From: Cytophagales bacterium
Lineage (GTDB): Bacteria; Bacteroidota; Bacteroidia; Cytophagales; Bernardetiaceae
Direction of reading: 5' to 3'
Length of the DNA: 64,000 bases
Assembly: GCA_004293815.1 (NCBI GenBank)
Contig: RDZD01000020.1
Span: forward strand, 1-64,000
Of this stretch, positions 16,724-26,497 are shown in pieces. Made by a program: the position numbers and the translations under genes. Each line of letters begins with the position of its first letter. The stretch's first letter is position 1. Below the pieces are notes generated by a model that saw nothing but the letters and a program-made list of their open reading frames with translations, searched no databases and was not told where the DNA came from.

Positions 16724-18022
16724 TTAGAGCAAGTCAATCAATTTTTCAAGTCCAATACCGCGAGAACCTTTGAGTAGAATCATGTTATCTTTTAGATTTT
16801 GAGCTTCAAGAAAATTCCTCATAGCTGATATGCTTTCAAATACTTGATAGTTATTGCCCAGTGTTTCATGAAAAAGTTTTCCCACAAAAAAGACCTCTGC
16901 ATTAGGAATATTCATGGCCAAATCAGCTATTTGTTGGTGTTTTAGCGGGCTTTCCTGACCCAACTCTAGCATATCTCCCAAGATGATTTTTTTGTTTTGA
17001 TGTATTAGTTGCTCAAAAGAGGCCAATGCCGCCGCCATACTGGTTGGATTGGCATTATAAGCGTCCATGATAAGTGTATTTTTGGCAGTTTGGAGAACCT
17101 GAGAGCGGTTGTTGTCGGGCGTATAACCAGCAATGGCCGCATTGGCCAGTGCAGAATCTATATCAAATAGCTTACCAACGGCCAAAGCGGTAAGCAGATT
17201 GTGAAAATTGTAGCTTCCAAGTAGGTTAGTTTGCACGCTGTCGCCGTTTTCATCTTCATACAGCACAAAAGGAGTGGCCTCTATCAAAGAAGCATAACAG
17301 AAATTGCCTTTTTGACCATAAAGCACAGGTTTACCAAACTCAAGAGCCATGGGGCCAAGTGTTGGCTCAAGGCTGTTGAGAAGGATAGTGCCTTTATGCT
17401 GCTGCAAGTATCTGTAAAGCTCTGTTTTACCTTTCAAGACACCTGCTCGGCCACCAAACCCCTCAAGGTGTGCGTCGCCAATATTAGTGATAAGCCCATG
17501 AGTAGGCTCAGCAATACTGCAAAGTTCCGCGATATCGCCTTGTTTGTTGGCACCCATTTCTATAATAGCCACTTGAGTTTGGGGTGGCATAGAAAGCAAA
17601 GTGAGTGGCACACCGATATGATTATTGAGATTGCCTTTGGTGGCATGTACTTTATAGCGTTTTTGAAGCACCAAGGCTACAAGCTCTTTGGTAGTGGTCT
17701 TTCCGTTGCTGCCTGTGATGGCTAAAAACGGGATTCTGGACTGTTGTCGGTGGTGTCGTGCCAAGTGCTGAAGAGCTAAGAGCACATCTTCTACCAAGAG
17801 GCATTGAGCGTCTGTAGCGTATTGTTCTTCGTCCACTACAGCTAAGCGTGCACCTTGTTCAAGAGCCTGCTTGGCAAAGGCGTTACCGTTAAAGTTTTGT
17901 CCTTTGAGTGCGAAAAAAATCTGGTTTTTTTGTAGCGATCGGCTGTCGGTACAAACACCGTTGGAATGAATAAAGTGCTCATAAAGCACATTGATGTGTG
18001 GGTGAGGTGTGTTAGTAAGCAT
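16724..18022 (-). CDS. murF: UDP-MurNAc-tripeptide:D-Ala-D-Ala ligase MurF
   Basis: This 432-residue Mur ligase adds D-Ala-D-Ala to the UDP-MurNAc tripeptide in the cytoplasm. The ATP loop is ITGSNGKTTTKEL (residues 103-113). Other conserved parts are EMGANKQGDIAELC, NIGDAHLEGFGG, LLGSYNFHNLLTALAVG, DAYNANPTSM and a C-terminal LLKGSRGIGLEKL. The size is normal. It is not in a dcw cluster here: neighbours are an amidase downstream and a GT5-like gene upstream, both on the same strand. Confidence 0.95.
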   Translation of the reverse strand: MLTNTPHPHINVLYEHFIHSNGVCTDSRSLQKNQIFFALKGQNFNGNAFAKQALEQGARLAVVDEEQYATDAQCLLVEDVLLALQHLARHHRQQSRIPFLAITGSNGKTTTKELVALVLQKRYKVHATKGNLNNHIGVPLTLLSMPPQTQVAIIEMGANKQGDIAELCSIAEPTHGLITNIGDAHLEGFGGRAGVLKGKTELYRYLQQHKGTILLNSLEPTLGPMALEFGKPVLYGQKGNFCYASLIEATPFVLYEDENGDSVQTNLLGSYNFHNLLTALAVGKLFDIDSALANAAIAGYTPDNNRSQVLQTAKNTLIMDAYNANPTSMAAALASFEQLIHQNKKIILGDMLELGQESPLKHQQIADLAMNIPNAEVFFVGKLFHETLGNNYQVFESISAMRNFLEAQNLKDNMILLKGSRGIGLEKLIDLL

Positions 18023-18129
18023 TGAAAAACCGATTTATTGAATCAAGATGCGTTTGGCTGCAAAGATAATAGAAAGACTCTGCCTAATCTTGAAAGCTTA
18101 TTTGGGTTTATAAAAAAATGAAGACAAAA

Positions 18130-18155
18130 AAAGATCAACCCAAGGGCTGATCTTT
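18130..18155 (-). terminator. Terminator of the GT5-like gene
   Basis: On the minus strand AAAGATCA and TGATCTTT pair around a GCCC/GGGT inner part, 24 nt after the stop, and are followed by seven U residues: a typical Rho-independent terminator. Confidence 0.85.
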
Positions 18156-18178
18156 AATTTTAGGAGATTAGAAAAAAC

Positions 18179-19009
18179 TTATACCCTAACCAATTCGCTT
18201 ATCAAGCTATCGTAGATATCGTTATAATGATCCAGATAGTGTTCATCTTCTTCTATTTGCTCCACGCGCTTTTCTAATTTTAGAGCGTTCAGATGAGCCA
18301 TAATATCTTCAGAGTGAGCACCTGTATAGGTTACAGCATCGGCATATTCTGCCCCCATTTTTACAAATGTGTTATAGTTAAAGCCATTTTCTGTAAACTT
18401 GAGCATATCTTCCTGTACATCGTCCATACGAATTTTGGCGAACATGTCTTTTGTAGAGAACTCTTGGTCAAAAGCGTTGTCGTAAACTGTAAAGATGATT
18501 TTTGAACTCTTAAAGAGTGGGTTATTCTTATATGTGCTCTTCAAATACATAGGTATGTAGCCTGTTATCCAGTCATTGCAGTGAATGATGTCGGGCGACC
18601 AACCCAGCTTGCGAATAGTTTCTAGTACCCCTTTGCTAAAAAATATGGCGCGTTCGTCGTTGTCTTCGTGATAGCCGCCTTTTTCTTTTTCCCAGAGAGT
18701 TTTGCGGTGGTAATAGTCTTCGTTATCGATAAAATATACTTGCAATTTAGCCTGAGGAATAGACGCTACTTTTATGACCAATGGTCTTTCGTCTTCACCC
18801 ACGCTGATATTGATGCCAGATAGTCTTACTACTTCGTGTAATCTATTTTTTCTTTCATTTACTAGACCAAATCTAGGCATTAGTATTCTAATTTCAAAAC
18901 CTCTATTTTGCATGGCTTCGGGCAACTGTCTGATATAATTGCCCACATTTAATTTACACAAGAAGGGATTAATTTCACTCGTGGCGTAGAGTATTCGGAG
19001 TTTAGACAT
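18179..19009 (-). CDS. Glycogen/starch-synthase-like protein, N-terminal GT5 domain only
   Basis: From ATG 19009 the protein has 276 residues and matches only the N-terminal Rossmann half of GT5 glycogen synthases (LRILYATSEINPF...LPEAMQNRGFEIRILMPRFG...DIIHCNDWITGYIPMYLK). The C-terminal half, which binds most of the nucleotide sugar and supplies the catalytic loop, is absent. The N-terminal KxGGL ADP-glucose motif is also replaced (CKLNVGNYI). It probably does not synthesise glycogen on its own. Comparable short GT5 proteins occur in other Bacteroidota, so this seems a conserved type and not a recent truncation. The stop is followed by a strong terminator. Confidence 0.75.
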   Translation of the reverse strand: MSKLRILYATSEINPFLCKLNVGNYIRQLPEAMQNRGFEIRILMPRFGLVNERKNRLHEVVRLSGINISVGEDERPLVIKVASIPQAKLQVYFIDNEDYYHRKTLWEKEKGGYHEDNDERAIFFSKGVLETIRKLGWSPDIIHCNDWITGYIPMYLKSTYKNNPLFKSSKIIFTVYDNAFDQEFSTKDMFAKIRMDDVQEDMLKFTENGFNYNTFVKMGAEYADAVTYTGAHSEDIMAHLNALKLEKRVEQIEEDEHYLDHYNDIYDSLISELVRV

Positions 19010-19176
19010 ATAGCACAAAGTTTGGTGTTATTCCAATTGCAAAATTATACAAAATTTATTGAAAATACAAAAACAAATGCTCGTTTTTATTTCAAAAAGC
19101 TTTAAAATAATGGTTTTAAACAGGAAAAAGGGCAGTTTATGGCTTTTTATGGTCTTCTAGAAACGTATGATCTGCT

Positions 19177-21741
19177 CTATTTTCTTTGTCTTTTAATCCA
19201 CTTTTCTATTTCTACTGCCCAAAATACGATGGTAGATAACCCTAGACAAATTGACAACTCTGCAATACTAAGTGAATGAGTGTGAAAAATTTCTTGTAAA
19301 ACAGGCACATAAACAACGGCCATTTGCAACCCAAGCGTGAGTAAAACTGCGCCCAGTAGCTGTTTGTTGCCAAGAATTCCCTGCTTAAAAAGCGACTCTT
19401 TATCACTGCGAATAGCCATAGCGTGCCCCATTTGCGAAATACTCAGTACTGTAAATATCATAGTTTGCCATTTGATATTTCCTGCATAGATGGCCCAAGT
19501 TTGAATACCAATACTAATAGCTCCTACCAGCAAACCAACCCAAAGCATGTGAAAAGCAAGCTCTTTAGTTAGAATATTTTCATTGAGCTTACGTGGTGGG
19601 CGTTTAAGAATATTCTCTTCGGCAGGCTCAGAGGCAAAAGCAAGGCCAGGTAGGCCATCGGTAACTAAATTGAGCCATAGTAGTTGAATCGGCACAAGAG
19701 GAATTGATAATCCAACCAGAGGTGCTAGAAAAATAGTCAAAACTTCACCGCTGTTGCTTGTCATGATGTATTTGATAAATTTACGAATATTATCAAATAT
19801 TCTGCGCCCTTCTTGGATAGAGCGAATGATAGTAGCAAAGTTATCATCAAGTAAAATCATGTGAGCAGCTTCTTTTGAGACATCTGTTCCTGTTATACCC
19901 ATTGCAACACCGATATCAGCACGTCTTAGAGCAGGTGCATCGTTTACTCCGTCACCTGTCATGGCCACGAAATGTTGCTTGTCTTGAAGGGCTTTCACGA
20001 TGCTCAGTTTTTGTTCGGGCGATACTCTAGCATAGACTTTTATGTTCTCTATTTCTTTAGCAAACTCATCAGGCGGGAGCTTTTCAAGCTCTGCTCCTGT
20101 CATGACAATGTCAGTCAAATTTTTCAAAATACCTGTTTGGTAAGCTATAGCCTTTGCTGTAGCAGGATGATCGCCTGTAATCATGACAGGGGTAACGCCA
20201 GCGGTATGACAGTCTGTAATTGCTTGAATCACCTCGGGTCTTGGAGGATCCATCATAGCCACTAAGCCAATAAACCTCAGGTCTACCTCCACTGAATCAA
20301 TGGTGATGGTATCGGGTAGAGTTTTTACCACTTTCAGGGCATATGCCAACACCCTTTTCCCTTGTTTAGCAAACTCTTCGGTGGCTGAATAGACTGTTTC
20401 CGAATTGACACCTGTACAGCAATTAACAATATTTTCTACGGCTCCCTTACAAACAATTAGCCAGTTGTCTGCTAGGGGATGTATGGTGGTCATACGTTTG
20501 CGAACCGAATCAAAAGGCAATTCATTAGACCGCTTAAATTGCAGAGGCCATTGCTTGCTTTGGCTGTTTGCATTTCTTGTATACTCAACTAACGCCACCT
20601 CTGTAGGGTCGCCTTTGAGTTGATGATTAGAATCTACTACAACATCATGGTTCAGCTCCATTGAGAGCAGCAATAGCTGCTCAGGTGAAAATCCCTGAAT
20701 AGGCTCCACATCTGAAGCAAGCCAAGTATTCACCACAGTCATTTTGTTTTGGGTGATAGTACCTGTTTTGTCTGAACAAATGTAGGTAACAGAACCTAAT
20801 GTTTCAACTGCTGGCAGTTTTCTGATGAGGACGTTTTTGCGAATCAGGCGACTGGCTCCTAGAGCTAAGGTGATAGTTATCACAGCAGGTAATGCTTCTG
20901 GAATGGCTGCCACAGCCACCGAAATAGCAGTAAGCAGCATTTGAACAGCGTTTTCGCCTCTTAACAAACCTACTCCAAAAATAGCTACACAAATCCCAAT
21001 AACAACCATTGACAATTTTTTACCAAAAAGAATGAGTCTTTTTTGAAGAGGGGTCTTGTCTTCTTTATCTTGAAGTAATTGCGCTATTCGGCCTATTTCT
21101 GTTTGCATACCAGTGGCCACCACTACCCCTTCTCCTCTGCCATAAGTAACAACCGTTGTTTTGTAGACCATGTTAAATCTATCACCAAGAGGAGTGTTGG
21201 TAAAATTAATTTCTTCTATCTTTTTCTCTATAGTACTAGACTCTCCAGTCAGCGATGCTTCTTCTACTTTTAAGGCATATACCTCTGTAAGGCGAATATC
21301 AGCAGGTACAGACATGCCTGCTTCAAGAATGACAACATCGCCTGGCACTAATTGAGATGAAGGAATTTGCTCTATAGAACCATTGCGGCGAACAGTGGCA
21401 TTAAAAGCAGCCATTTTTTTTAAGGCTTCCATCGCTTTTTCTGCTTTATACTCCTGAAAAAAACCAATAAAGGCATTAAGTAATACTATAATCAAAATAA
21501 AGACTGCCTCTTTGACATCACCCACCACAGCCGAAACGACGGCTGCTGTGATAAGAATAAAAATCATAATGTCTTGAAACTGATGAATTAGAAGCGTGAG
21601 AAAAGATATTCGATGCTTATCAACCAGTTCGTTTCGACCATATTCTTTGAGCCTATTCTGAGCGTTTTCATGGCTCAGTCCTTGCTGGCTTGTGTTAAGT
21701 AACTCTTGGACTTGAGATATGGATAAGGAATGGTAGTTCAT
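19177..21741 (-). CDS. Ca2+-type P-ATPase (P2A, PMR1/SERCA-like)
   Basis: The 854-residue pump has the full P-type core: actuator motif TGES (165-168), M4 PEAL (281-284), phosphorylation site DKTGT (Asp324), and the TGDGVNDAPALRRADIGVAMG hinge. VAAIPEALP in M4 and NLVTDGLPGLAFA in M6 agree with calcium or manganese transport. About ten transmembrane segments are expected, and a C-terminal hydrophobic block is present. It probably exports divalent cation from the cytoplasm. Its start codon overlaps the stop of the DUF2062 gene by 4 bp (21738-21741), so it is the last gene of a three-gene operon. Confidence 0.93.
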   Translation of the reverse strand: MNYHSLSISQVQELLNTSQQGLSHENAQNRLKEYGRNELVDKHRISFLTLLIHQFQDIMIFILITAAVVSAVVGDVKEAVFILIIVLLNAFIGFFQEYKAEKAMEALKKMAAFNATVRRNGSIEQIPSSQLVPGDVVILEAGMSVPADIRLTEVYALKVEEASLTGESSTIEKKIEEINFTNTPLGDRFNMVYKTTVVTYGRGEGVVVATGMQTEIGRIAQLLQDKEDKTPLQKRLILFGKKLSMVVIGICVAIFGVGLLRGENAVQMLLTAISVAVAAIPEALPAVITITLALGASRLIRKNVLIRKLPAVETLGSVTYICSDKTGTITQNKMTVVNTWLASDVEPIQGFSPEQLLLLSMELNHDVVVDSNHQLKGDPTEVALVEYTRNANSQSKQWPLQFKRSNELPFDSVRKRMTTIHPLADNWLIVCKGAVENIVNCCTGVNSETVYSATEEFAKQGKRVLAYALKVVKTLPDTITIDSVEVDLRFIGLVAMMDPPRPEVIQAITDCHTAGVTPVMITGDHPATAKAIAYQTGILKNLTDIVMTGAELEKLPPDEFAKEIENIKVYARVSPEQKLSIVKALQDKQHFVAMTGDGVNDAPALRRADIGVAMGITGTDVSKEAAHMILLDDNFATIIRSIQEGRRIFDNIRKFIKYIMTSNSGEVLTIFLAPLVGLSIPLVPIQLLWLNLVTDGLPGLAFASEPAEENILKRPPRKLNENILTKELAFHMLWVGLLVGAISIGIQTWAIYAGNIKWQTMIFTVLSISQMGHAMAIRSDKESLFKQGILGNKQLLGAVLLTLGLQMAVVYVPVLQEIFHTHSLSIAELSICLGLSTIVFWAVEIEKWIKRQRK

Positions 21742-22220
21742 TGGGGTGGATTTATAAAGTTCTGTTTGTCTACTGACTTACGTTTATATATCACAGCGTA
21801 TCGGGTGATGAGATACACTAAAAAAGCTACAGTCATACTGACTATAACTGAACCAGTGAGCATTATATGACCCACTTGCCAAAAGTTTTGATGCCACTTA
21901 TCATAATCAAACTCCATGCGGGCGGCCAAGACAAAGACTCCTACCTCATAACTTATTAGCAAGAAAAAAGGGCTAGTCAAGGGATTAGAGATTATAGCGG
22001 CACAAAGTGCAGCTAGTAAATTGAAGCGAAAGACCTTGTAAAGCAGCAAAGAAAAAATTGTACCCAACCCAAAAGTAGGAAACACTCCCCAAAACGCACC
22101 AATGGCTGCACCTAATGCAATCTCGTGGGGGTGGCCTTTGGCATGGTAAATCCTGAAAATATTGATTCTGGTTTTACGAAGAATATTTTGGATACAATTT
22201 CTGCTTTTTGAGGATTTCAT
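21738..22220 (-). CDS. DUF2062 membrane protein
   Basis: A 160-residue protein with the DUF2062 signature: HEIALGAAIGAFWGVFPTFGLGTIFSLLLYKVFRFN followed by ISNPLTSPFFLLISYEVG. Three to four membrane helices are likely. A basic N-terminus (MKSSKSRNCIQNILRKTR) precedes them. Family function is unknown; elsewhere the domain is found with glycosyltransferases. Here it overlaps the universal-stress gene (22217-22220) and the Ca2+-ATPase gene (21738-21741) by 4 bp each, implying tight translational coupling and a shared membrane or ion-stress role, which is inference. Confidence 0.88.
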   Translation of the reverse strand: MKSSKSRNCIQNILRKTRINIFRIYHAKGHPHEIALGAAIGAFWGVFPTFGLGTIFSLLLYKVFRFNLLAALCAAIISNPLTSPFFLLISYEVGVFVLAARMEFDYDKWHQNFWQVGHIMLTGSVIVSMTVAFLVYLITRYAVIYKRKSVDKQNFINPPQ

Positions 22221-23047
22221 TTTGGAAAAATCAGTACTGGTACTCTGGTAGTATAGGTAAGTTCGGCAGATTTACTGGGTAAAAAGAGGCTTTCAAAAAA
22301 GCCTTTGTCTCTTTTAGTGAACATCACTAACAGTTCTGGTTTTGTTTTTTGCACATAGCTAGTTATCTTGTCCACTAAAGATAATTCAAGTGCCTCTTTT
22401 TTGAGATTTAGATGGAAATTTTTATACTTTTTGCCACTCAACAACTTGCTGTTGTACTCAAACTGTTCTTGATCCAGTACTACTGAGGTGTAGTGTAATA
22501 CCTCCACTTCTAAGGCGGCTGCTTTAGATATGAACAAAACTTTTGCTAGCTCAGTCTCAAGATTCTCGAAATCAGACAAATAGGTCGCCTTCTTAAGTAC
22601 TTTATTTTTATAGTGACTAGGCACAACTATAACAGGAATGTTAGAGTTATTTACTATATAAGATGTGTGAGTGCCCATAATTTTTCGTAACAAGCCAGCT
22701 CCTCTAGTAGCCATACAAACAAAGTCCACTTTGTGCTGCTCTGCAAACTTTATCATGTCTTTTTCCAATGAAATGCTGCTTTTTACAACAAATTGAGTTG
22801 TTGCAAAGTTACTCTCAGCTTTGTCAATAGTGCCATTTACAAACTTTTTAAGCTCTTTGGCGAGACGTTGCATTTCTTCTTCTTCATAAGCTCTAAAAAA
22901 AGTATCATTCCATTTGGTGGGTCTTGTAACATAAACTCCGTGGTAGAATATGACTTCAACATTATCCACTTGGTTGGCTAAAGTTTGAGCAAATTTAATG
23001 GCACCTTTCGAGTTATTTGAAAAGTCTGTAGTTACTAAGAGTTTCAT
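22217..23047 (-). CDS. Tandem-domain universal stress protein
   Basis: This 276-residue protein contains two UspA-like domains. The first (residues 1-145) has the strand MKLLVTTDFSNNSKGAIKFAQ and a possible ATP-site segment ATRGAGLLRKIMGTHTSYIV with IPVIVVP. The second (about 150-276) is more divergent (ATYLSDFENLETELAKVLFISK...LLVMFTKRDKGFFESLFLPSKSAELTYTTRVPVLIFPK). It is cytoplasmic. As first gene of the operon with DUF2062 and a cation ATPase it may sense or bind a nucleotide related to the pump, which is inference. Confidence 0.9.
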   Translation of the reverse strand: MKLLVTTDFSNNSKGAIKFAQTLANQVDNVEVIFYHGVYVTRPTKWNDTFFRAYEEEEMQRLAKELKKFVNGTIDKAESNFATTQFVVKSSISLEKDMIKFAEQHKVDFVCMATRGAGLLRKIMGTHTSYIVNNSNIPVIVVPSHYKNKVLKKATYLSDFENLETELAKVLFISKAAALEVEVLHYTSVVLDQEQFEYNSKLLSGKKYKNFHLNLKKEALELSLVDKITSYVQKTKPELLVMFTKRDKGFFESLFLPSKSAELTYTTRVPVLIFPK

Positions 23048-23440
23048 ATTTTTTTAAGTATTTAAGTTGGTGTGGTTCTCTGGTTGAAACTGGCCTATCT
23101 TGACCTCACAGCAAGTGTGGTTGTCTTAAAAATTCTTATGTGCAAAGTTAATATCAAAATCATTAAAATTATTAGTTGAATGTTAATTTTCTATACAATA
23201 CATCATATTGAACATATTTAGCCTCAAAGCAATATTATCCAAAAATAAAAAACACCTCTGTATCATTATAATTTTAATGCTTAAAATAGTTTTCGCTAAT
23301 TGGCACTTTGTTATATTTGCAAGTAAAGTGCTGATAAAAAGGAGTCATTGATTCTTTTTAAAAGACACGCTGTATCCTTTTGAGCTGTCTTTAGTAACCT
23401 TTTCTTTGTTTTATCAATGATTTAATCCCAAAATCTTAAC
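23048..23440. promoter_or_regulatory. 393-nt divergent promoter region (usp operon / comEC)
   Basis: No open frame is visible. On the minus strand TAACTTTG (23143-23150) matches the -7 box for the stress operon. On the plus strand TATATTTG (23312-23319), with a GTTT element 19 nt upstream (23289-23292), is a plausible comEC promoter. The rest is AT-rich without strong hairpins. Confidence 0.45.
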
Positions 23441-25573
23441 ATGAGAGCTACCGCATTTTCTTGGAGTCCCTATCCTATGGCGCGCTTAGCATTGTGTTTG
23501 ATGGTTGGCATTTTGCTCTCTGTAAACTTCTCTGCAGAAATCACAAGGGAGTACTATCTCATTTTACAAGTTTTGAGCACTCTTTTTGCGCTGGTGTACT
23601 TCGTAGCGGTGCTTGTACAGAAAGAAAGGCAGTTAATACCTAAAAGTCTTTTTTTGAGTATTTTAGCCCTGTTTACGGTTATTCTTTTGGGCTTTCTCCA
23701 CACGCACGCACACAATGAGCAGCTAGACGCAACACATTTGAGTAATCGCAAAGATAGTGTGCGCTGCTATGAGGCTCGCATAGTGTCAGAAGTCACTATC
23801 AAGCCAAATCATAATGCTTTTTTGATAGAAATGCTTTCAGCCAAATCGGCCAAAGGCTGGACAAATGTTCACGGTAGAGTCAAAATCTATGCACGCGACA
23901 GCAGCACACAATATTTAGAGTATGGCGACACTGTGCTGATTTGGGCTTGTCCTCAGCAGGTAGCAGCTCCCAAAAACCCCAAACAGTTTGATTATCGCGC
24001 TTTTTTAAGTAGACAAAATATTCATCATCAACAGTTTGTGGGTGCGGGTGAAATAACAAAGCTCTCTAGCCCTAAAGGATGGGGTTTTATGCGTATAGCT
24101 TTGAAAGCAAGACACTATTCCGATAGCGTCCTAAAAACTTTCCTGAAACCTGAAACAGAGGAGTATGCTGTGGCGGCGGCTCTGCTTTTGGGGTTGCGCA
24201 CCGAACTAGACGATGACACATTACAAGCCTACTCTGTGAGTGGAACTATGCATATTTTGGCTGTTTCTGGTATGCATGTGGCCTTGTTATTTGTTGTCTT
24301 TGACTGGTTGTTGTCTTGGTGGAAGGTCCGTAAGCGTGGCAACTGGCTCTATTTAGTGGCTGCCTTAACAATTCTTTGGTCCTATGCCACACTCACAGGG
24401 CTTTCGGCTTCGGTGCTGCGAGCCGCTGCCATGCTCACTGTGGTGGTGCTGGCAGAGACTTTTGGCAAGCGCAAAAACATTTACAACACACTTTCTGCTT
24501 CTGTTTTTGGGCTTTTACTTTACTGCCCCTATTTGTTGTTAGATGTCGGGTTTCAACTATCTTGTTTGGCAGTTTTTGGGATTGTATTTATTCACAGGCA
24601 GTTGGAAAGGCTTTGGAGCAGCCCTTACTTTTTGCTAGACTTGCTCTGGCAAACCTTATGCGTGAGCGTGGCGGCGCAAATTATGACCATGCCCATTTCA
24701 TTGTATTACTTTGACCAATTTCCTACTTATTTTTTGCTAGCTAATTTGCTCATTGTTCCTTGGTGCTCGTTTATGATGTACAGCGGGCTTTTACTACTGA
24801 TTCTTCATGCTGTTCCATACATCGGCTGGCTTTTGGCTTGGATAACAAAATGGCAAATATGGTTAATGAATTTCATTGTTTTTCAGATAGATACCTTGCC
24901 TATGGCCAGCATTGAGCACATTCATTTGGAGATGTGGGAGGTGGTTTTGTTTTATCTGTTTCTGTTTACTATGTTCTTATTTTTAGTTCAAAAAAGGTTC
25001 AATTATTTAATCATAAGCTTTTTGTTGAGCATTATCTGGCTCACTGGCAGTTGGTGGCAGTATCAAGAAGCCAAACAACAGCATGTGCTAGCCATTATGC
25101 ACCTGCCCAACCACAGTCATTTATTATTTTTAAATGCACAACAAGCGCGGGTTTATGCTGATTCTAGTTTACTACTTGATATCAAAGCATTTAAAAACAA
25201 CATGTTACCTTTCCTGAATTCGCGTGGTTGCGCAGATGTACGTCTGCAAAACTGGGAGCAAGAATCACCAGATGTTATGATTAAAAAAACGTTTTACGGT
25301 GAACGGATTTACTGGGAGGGGCTTTGTATAGATCATTTGCAAAACAAACTCACCAAGCCCATCAGAGGTCAATCTGAACTTGTTTTGGTGAGCCATGACG
25401 CGCTCGGGAGCTTGCGAATGATAGAAGAGCTTGAGTTCAAGTATTTGATTTTTGACGCTACAAATAAGATATATCGAGTTCAAAAACTTCAAAAAGAAGC
25501 TATGGAGGGAGGCTTGAGTCTTTATGACGTACAAAAAAATGGGGCTTGGATTAAGGCTAGAGAAGAGCTATAG
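23441..25573 (+). CDS. comEC: ComEC/Rec2-type DNA uptake channel protein
   Basis: The 710-residue inner membrane protein starts with hydrophobic helices. It then has a DUF4131-like OB-fold region (VHGRVKIYARDSSTQYLEYGDTVLIWACPQ...NPKQFDYRAFLSRQNIHHQ) and the Competence domain with its signature HILAVSGMHVALLF near residue 270 and about ten helices. It should form the channel that takes single-stranded DNA into the cytoplasm. The C-terminal 170 residues keep neither an HxHxDH motif nor other metallo-beta-lactamase metal ligands, so no nuclease activity is expected from this copy. It is monocistronic; pyrH follows after 159 nt. Confidence 0.9.
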   Translation: MRATAFSWSPYPMARLALCLMVGILLSVNFSAEITREYYLILQVLSTLFALVYFVAVLVQKERQLIPKSLFLSILALFTVILLGFLHTHAHNEQLDATHLSNRKDSVRCYEARIVSEVTIKPNHNAFLIEMLSAKSAKGWTNVHGRVKIYARDSSTQYLEYGDTVLIWACPQQVAAPKNPKQFDYRAFLSRQNIHHQQFVGAGEITKLSSPKGWGFMRIALKARHYSDSVLKTFLKPETEEYAVAAALLLGLRTELDDDTLQAYSVSGTMHILAVSGMHVALLFVVFDWLLSWWKVRKRGNWLYLVAALTILWSYATLTGLSASVLRAAAMLTVVVLAETFGKRKNIYNTLSASVFGLLLYCPYLLLDVGFQLSCLAVFGIVFIHRQLERLWSSPYFLLDLLWQTLCVSVAAQIMTMPISLYYFDQFPTYFLLANLLIVPWCSFMMYSGLLLLILHAVPYIGWLLAWITKWQIWLMNFIVFQIDTLPMASIEHIHLEMWEVVLFYLFLFTMFLFLVQKRFNYLIISFLLSIIWLTGSWWQYQEAKQQHVLAIMHLPNHSHLLFLNAQQARVYADSSLLLDIKAFKNNMLPFLNSRGCADVRLQNWEQESPDVMIKKTFYGERIYWEGLCIDHLQNKLTKPIRGQSELVLVSHDALGSLRMIEELEFKYLIFDATNKIYRVQKLQKEAMEGGLSLYDVQKNGAWIKAREEL

Positions 25574-25732
25574 TTTATTGACTGCCTCATCTAGGTGAAC
25601 CTACAAGAGATTATGTTGTGAGCTGTGTCTAAAATCAATCATGGCCTAAAATATGATGACAAAATAAGTAAGAGTTTTTTGAGGTGTGTGGGTTAATAAA
25701 AAATAACTGTTACTTTTGTAGAAAATATTCAA

Positions 25733-26449
25733 ATGAAAACATCTATCAAATACAAACGCGTTTTGCTCAAGCTGAGTGGCGAGGCACTCATGGGCGAACA
25801 AAACTACGGCATAGATGCCAACCGTTTAGAGCAATATGCACTTGAAATCAAACGAGCTGCAGCAGAAGGTATAGAGATAGCTATTGTGATTGGCGGCGGC
25901 AATATTTTTAGAGGCATCCAAGCAGCAAGCGTAGGAATAGACAAAGTTCAGGGCGACTATATGGGTATGTTGGCCACAGTTATTAATGCTATGGCCTTGC
26001 AAAGTGCGCTAGAAAAAATGGGGCTTTATACACGTCTCATGTCTAGTATGAAAATGGAACAGGTTTGTGAGCCTTACGTGCGCCGTCGTGCCATTCGTCA
26101 CCTCGAAAAAGGCCGCATTGTAATTTTTGGTGCAGGACTTGGCAGTCCGTACTTTACAACAGACTCTGCTGCTAGCCTACGCGCCATTGAAATAGGTGCC
26201 GATGTGGTGCTAAAGGGCACGAGAGTAGATGGTGTATATACCTCAGACCCAGAAAAAGACCCTCTGGCTACGAAATACACGAACCTAACCTTCCAAGAAG
26301 TTTTTGCTCGCAATCTCAACGTCATGGACATGACAGCCTTTACCCTTTGCCAAGAAAACGCTTTACCTATCATTGTATTTGATATGAACGTGCCTGATAA
26401 TCTCCGTCGCGTGCTCACAGGTCAGGAAGTTGGTACTCTAATTTATTGA
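25733..26449 (+). CDS. pyrH: UMP kinase
   Basis: This 238-residue amino-acid-kinase-fold enzyme phosphorylates UMP to UDP. Signature segments are [68 protein letters not shown] and [17 protein letters not shown] -7-like TACTTTTG is at 25711-25718. In most bacteria frr follows pyrH; here an AlkB-like gene comes next after 48 nt and frr is not in the window. Confidence 0.97.
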   Translation: MKTSIKYKRVLLKLSGEALMGEQNYGIDANRLEQYALEIKRAAAEGIEIAIVIGGGNIFRGIQAASVGIDKVQGDYMGMLATVINAMALQSALEKMGLYTRLMSSMKMEQVCEPYVRRRAIRHLEKGRIVIFGAGLGSPYFTTDSAASLRAIEIGADVVLKGTRVDGVYTSDPEKDPLATKYTNLTFQEVFARNLNVMDMTAFTLCQENALPIIVFDMNVPDNLRRVLTGQEVGTLIY

Positions 26450-26497
26450 TTAGAACGATAATTACGATTAAAAGTATAGCTCTAGCGCATTCCTATT

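Noticed and set aside
18179-19009. Calling this a functional glycogen synthase
   Set aside because: The C-terminal half and the KxGGL motif are missing.
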